Origin: Acanthaster planci
Taxonomy: Eukaryota > Echinodermata > Asteroidea > Valvatida > Acanthasteridae
Direction: 5' to 3'
Length of the DNA stretch: 12,444 nucleotides
Assembly: GCF_001949145.1 (NCBI RefSeq)
Contig: NW_019091588.1
Span: 376,818-389,261 of the forward strand
Part shown: in pieces, positions 8,141 through 12,444 of the stretch
Layout of the letters: every line of letters begins with the position of its first letter
How positions within the stretch are numbered: the stretch's first letter is position 1
Position numbers and translations under genes: made by a program
The notes under the pieces: generated by a model
Database searches by the model: none
Seen by the model: the letters and a program-made list of their open reading frames with translations, nothing else
Told to the model about the DNA's origin: nothing

Positions 8141-11100
8141 ACCCCGGTGTAGCGGAAAGTCGTAATTACGCAAAAATAGAAAGCAGTCAAACAAAAAACT
8201 CGCACTTCCTTTGGAGGATATTACTCCAACTCCTGCAAATGGAAATGAAACATGTATTAATTAATGGAGGAGAATGTGCCCATTCAAATGACACCAAGAC
8301 TGAAAGATTTGGATACTTTTAAAAACTTCTTATGCTCCAATACACAAAATATTCTACTGGCAAGGTGTAGCCCAGTCAAAATTACGCAAAAATAAATCGG
8401 TAAGACAACAAACCGGCACTTCCTTTCGCAGATATTTCTTTAACTACTGCAAATATGCAAGAAACCGTAGTATGAATCGATGGAGGACCATGCACCCTTT
8501 CTTTGGAAGATATTTCTCTAACTACTGTAAATATTGATGTGAAACTTACATCAATCAATGGAGGGACGTGTGCCCCTTCAGGTGACACCAAAATTGCAAA
8601 ATTTGGATAAATGTTGCACCTTTTAGGGCCGAATATGTGAAGTATTTTACTGGACCCAATGTAGCGCAAAGTCAGAATTAAACAAAAATATAAAGCAGTC
8701 AGACAAAAAACTCTCACTTCCTTTTGCAGATATTTCTCTAACTACTGCAAATATGGATTTGAAACTTATATGAATCGACGGATAACCATGTACCCATTCA
8801 GATGACACGAAGACTGGAAGATTTTAATAATTTTTAGACCTTTTAGAATCAAATATCTAAAGTATTCTGCAGGACCCGGTGTAGCGTAAAGTCACAGTTA
8901 CGCAAAAATATGAAGCAGTCAGACAAGAACTCGCACATCTTATTGCAGATATTTTCCTAACTACTGCTGCAAATATGGATATGAAACTAATATGAATCGA
9001 TGGAGGAACACGCCCTTACAGATGACACCAAGGCTGGAAAATTTCAATAATTTTTAGACCTTTTAGAATCAAATATATGAAACGTTCTACATGACCCGTT
9101 GTAGCACAAAGTCAGAGTTACGCAAAAATATATAGCAGTCTGACAAAAAACTCGCACTTCCTTTGGAAAATATTTCTCCTACTACTGCAAATATTGATAT
9201 GAAACATATCAATCGATGAAAGAACATGTGCCCTTTCAGATGACGCCAAGATTGCAAAATTTGGATAATTTTTGGACCTTTAATGATCAAATATATCAAG
9301 CATTCTACAGGACCCGGTGTAGCCCAAAGTCAAAATTATGGAAAAATATAAATTAGTCAGACAAAAAAACTCGCACATTCTGTCGCAGATATTTCCCTGA
9401 CTGCTGCAGATATAGATTTGACGCTAATATGAATCGATGGAAGAACATGTGCCCTTTCAGATGACACCAAGATTGGGAAATTTAGATACTTTTTAGAGCT
9501 TTTAGGATTAAACATATAAAGCATTCTACATGACCTGGTGTAGTGCAAAGTCAGAATTACGCAAAAATATAAAGCAGTCAGACAAAAAATGCGCACTTCC
9601 TTTGGAAGATATTTCTCTAACTACTGCACCTATTGGTATGAATCTCATATGAATGAATAGACAAACGTGCCCTTTCAGAGGACACCAAAATTCCAAAACT
9701 TTGATAATTTGTGGACCTTTTAGGATCGAGTATATGAAGTACTGGACCCGGTGTAGCGCAAAGTCACAATTACGCCAGAAATGTAAAGCAGTCAGACAAG
9801 AACTGGTACGTCTTTTTGCAGATATTTTCCTAACTAGGCCTACTGCATATATGGATATGACACTAATATGAATCGATGGATCAAAATATGCCCTTTCAGA
9901 TGACACTATGACAGGAAAATTTGCATAATTTTCTAGACCTTTTACAATCAAATATATGAAGCATTCTACGTGACCCGGTGTAGCGAAAAGTCACAATTAC
10001 GCAAAATTATAAAGAAGTCAGACAAGAATTGACACGTCTTTTCGCAGATATTTTCCTAACTACTGCAAATATAGATATGACACTAATATGAATCGATGGA
10101 AAAAATATGCCTTTCAAGATGAAACCGAGACAGGAAAATTTGGATAAATTTCAGACCTTTTACAATCAAATATATGAAGCATTCTTCAGGACCCGGTGTA
10201 AGTCGGAAATACGCAATAATAGAAAGCAGTCAGGCAAAAAACTCGCACTTCCTTTGGAAGATATTTCTTTAACAACTGCATATATTGGTATGAATCTTAT
10301 ATGAATGGACATAGAAACGTTTTCTTTCAGAGGACACCAAGATTGCAAAACGTGGATAATTTGTGGACCTTTTAGGATCGAATATTTAAAGCAGTCTACA
10401 TGACCCGGTGTACTACAAAGTCACAATTGCGCAAAATATGAAGCAGACAGACAAAAAACTCATACTTTCTTTGGAAGATATTTCTCTTGATATTGGTATC
10501 AATCTTAAATGAATGGATAGAAAAACGTGCCCTTTCAGAGGACACCAAGATTGCAAAACTGGGATAATTTGTGGACCTTTTAGGATCGAATATATGAAGC
10601 ATTCTACATGACCCGGTGTAGCACAAAGTCAAAATTGCGCAAAATATAAAGCAGACAGACAAAACACTCGCACTTCCTTTAGAAGATATTTTTCTAACTA
10701 CAGTAAATAGCCATATGAAACTTGCATCAATCATTGGAGGAACACGTGTCCTTTCAAGTGACACCAAGATTTCAAAATTTGGATAATTTTTGTACCTTTA
10801 AGGATCGAATATGAAGCATTCCACAGGAACTCGTTCAGCGCAAAGTCAGACACTCAGACAAAAAACTCGCACTTCCTTTGGAAGATATTTCTCTAACTAC
10901 TACACATACTGCTATGAATCTTATATTAATGGATAGAGAAAAGTGCCTCTTCAGAAAATACCAAGATTGCAAAACTGGGATAATTTGTGGAACTTTTAGG
11001 ATCGAATATATGAAGCATTCTACATGACCTGGTGTAGCGCAAAGTCACAATTGCGCAAAAAAATCGCACGTCCTTTGGAAGAATTTCTCTAACTACTGTA

Positions 11101-12444
11101 AATATGCACATGACACTTGCATCAATCGTTGGAAGAACAAGTGCCCTTTGGAGCGACACCAAGATTGCAAAATTTGGATAATTTTTAGACTTTTAAGGAT
11201 CGAATATGAAGCGCTCTACAGAACCCGGTCTAGCGCAAAGTCAGAATTAATAAAAAATAGAAAGCAGTCACACAAAAAATTCGCACTTCCTTTGGAAGAT
11301 ATTTTTCTAACTACAGTAAATAGCCGTATGAAACTTGCATCAATCAATGGAGGAACAAGTGCCCTTTGGAGTGACACCAAGATTGCAAAATTTGGATTAT
11401 TTTTAGATCTTTATGGATCAAATATGAAGCATTCTACAAAAACCCGTGTAGCGCAAAGTTAAAATTACGCAAAAATATAAAGCGTTAAAAAAGTCGCACT
11501 TCCTTCTGAAGGTAATTCTCTAACTACTGCAAATATGGGTGTGAAACTTGCATCAATCAATGGAGGAACACGTGCCCCTTCAGGTGACACCAATATTGGA
11601 AAATTTCGATATTTTGCAGAGCTTTTGGATTCGAATAAATAAAGCTTTCTGCTGGACCCAGTGAAGCGCAGTCAGCAATACGCAATAATATAAAGCAGTC
11701 GGATAAAAAAATCGAACATCCTTTTGAAGATATTTCTCTTAATACTACAAATATTGACATGAAACTTATATCAATCGATGGAGGAACATGTGTCCCTTCA
11801 GATAACACCAAAATTTGAAAATTTAGATAATTTGTAGACTTTTTACAATCAAAAATATCAATCATGCTAAGGGCCCAGTGTAGCGCAAGGTCTGAATAAC
11901 GCAAAAATAGAAAGCAGTCCGACAAAAATCTCGCACATCCTTTTGTAGATATTTTCCTAACTACTGTAGATATGGATTTGACACTAATATGAATCGATGG
12001 AGGAACATGTGCCCTTTCAGGTGACATCAAGATTGCAAAATCTATGTTATTTTTAGACCTTTTAGGATCAAATATATCAAGCATTCTACAAGACTTGGTG
12101 TAGCACAAAGTCAGAAATACGAAATAATATGAACAGTCACACAAAAACGCACATCCTTTTGAAGATATTTCTCCTACTACTGCAAGTATTGATATGAAAC
12201 TTACAGGAATCGATAGAGAAACATGTGCCCTTGTTAGATGATAAAAAGATTGGAAAATTTTGATGCTTTTTAGACCTTTCAGGATCGAATATATGAAGCA
12301 TTCCACATGACGCCTTATAGCGCAAAGTCAGAATTACGCAAAAATATAAAGCTATCGGACTACAAATTGCACTTCCTTTTTCAGATATTTTCCAGATACT
12401 ACTGCAAATATGTATATGAAACTTAAATGACTCGACAGAGGAAC
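8141..12444. repeat. ~218-bp tandem repeat array, about 20 diverged copies, open at right edge
   Basis: Taking GGTGTAG or its variant as the unit start, copies begin at 8146, 8364, 8659, 8878, 9098, 9316, 9537, 9750, 9977, 10195, 10407, 10615, 10833, 11031, 11227, 11445, 11660, 11877, 12097 and 12314. Most spacings are 208-227. The exceptions are one of 295 and two of 196-198. The unit order is: GGTGTAGCGCAAAGTCA, ATTACGCAAAAATATAAAGC, AGTCAGACAAAAAACTCGCA, CTTCCTTTGGAAGATATTTC, AACTACTGCAAATAT, a TATGAATCGATGGAGGAACA block, GTGCCCTTTCAGATGACACC, AAGATTGCAAAATTTGGAT, then GACCTTTTAGGATC and ATGAAGCATTCTAC. CTTCC-TTT-GGAAG is a small dyad in several copies. Copies clearly differ from one another, so this is an old or relaxed satellite. 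No transposon ends or genes are seen inside. Confidence 0.95.
8364..8658. repeat. Chimeric 295-bp copy of the 218-bp repeat
   Basis: This copy contains the central block twice: GATATTTC..AACTACTG occurs at about 8431 and again at about 8509, 78 bases later. The first block reads CGCAGATATTTC and leads to TATGAATCGATGG (one subtype). The second reads GGAAGATATTTC and leads to ACATCAATCAATGG (another subtype). A junction near CACCCTTTCTTTGG at 8494-8507 joins them. Unequal recombination or slippage between two neighbouring copies of different subtype explains it. Confidence 0.8.

Noticed and set aside
11557-12306. 249-codon minus-strand open frame as a repeat-protein gene
   Set aside because: It spans more than three copies of the 218-bp satellite, changes frame relative to the unit through indels, begins and ends at arbitrary places within units, and resembles nothing known. 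Same for the frames at 8382-8717, 9087-9299, 9357-9596, 9526-9951, 10396-10767 and 10926-11162.
8141-12444. CRISPR array
   Set aside because: The repeating unit is the whole ~218 bp with gradual divergence. There are no short identical repeats separated by unique spacers, and the context is eukaryotic.

Overview
The window looks like eukaryotic nuclear DNA, most likely from an invertebrate animal. It is AT-rich and mostly non-coding. It holds intron-type splice signals around short open stretches, a decayed Ty3/gypsy retrotransposon fragment, a candidate inverted-repeat transposon and two tandem-repeat arrays. No prokaryotic gene layout, tRNA, rRNA or CRISPR is visible. The palindrome TACATGTA occurs five times in the first 5.9 kb; I associate this word with marine invertebrates, which is a weak pointer only.

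Layout, left to right. (1) 1-576, minus strand: broken gag capsid-like fragment of a Ty3/gypsy retrotransposon, cut by the window edge, with a possible LTR end and primer-binding site at about 617-640. (2) 640-1696: no convincing gene, one perfect short hairpin. (3) 1697-2396, plus strand: the best evidence for a host gene. Two candidate exons with good splice signals (1697-1787 and 2210-2396, the second ending in a stop codon) share a PLFVE(E/D) motif whose DNA differs only at third codon positions. A weaker exon may lie between them. The protein family is not recognised. (4) 2397-6060: long T-rich stretch without genes, resembling a 3' untranslated region followed by intergenic DNA, with possible poly(A) signals and a 12-bp perfect hairpin. 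(5) 6061-6443: about 383-bp segment bounded by 17/18-matching terminal inverted repeats, a possible MITE. (6) 6444-7607: no gene. (7) 7608-8140: about 3.6 diverged copies of a ~145-bp tandem repeat. (8) 8141 to the right edge: about 20 diverged copies of a ~218-bp tandem repeat. Its copies fall into sequence subtypes that partly alternate, suggesting an older dimeric (~436-bp) unit, with one chimeric copy and clustered internal deletions.

The open frames inside the 218-bp array (up to 249 codons, minus strand) are most simply a by-product of a stop-poor repeat. I see no operon, defence system or other assembled multi-gene system. The points most worth following are the structure of the 218-bp array and the unidentified split gene at 1697-2396.
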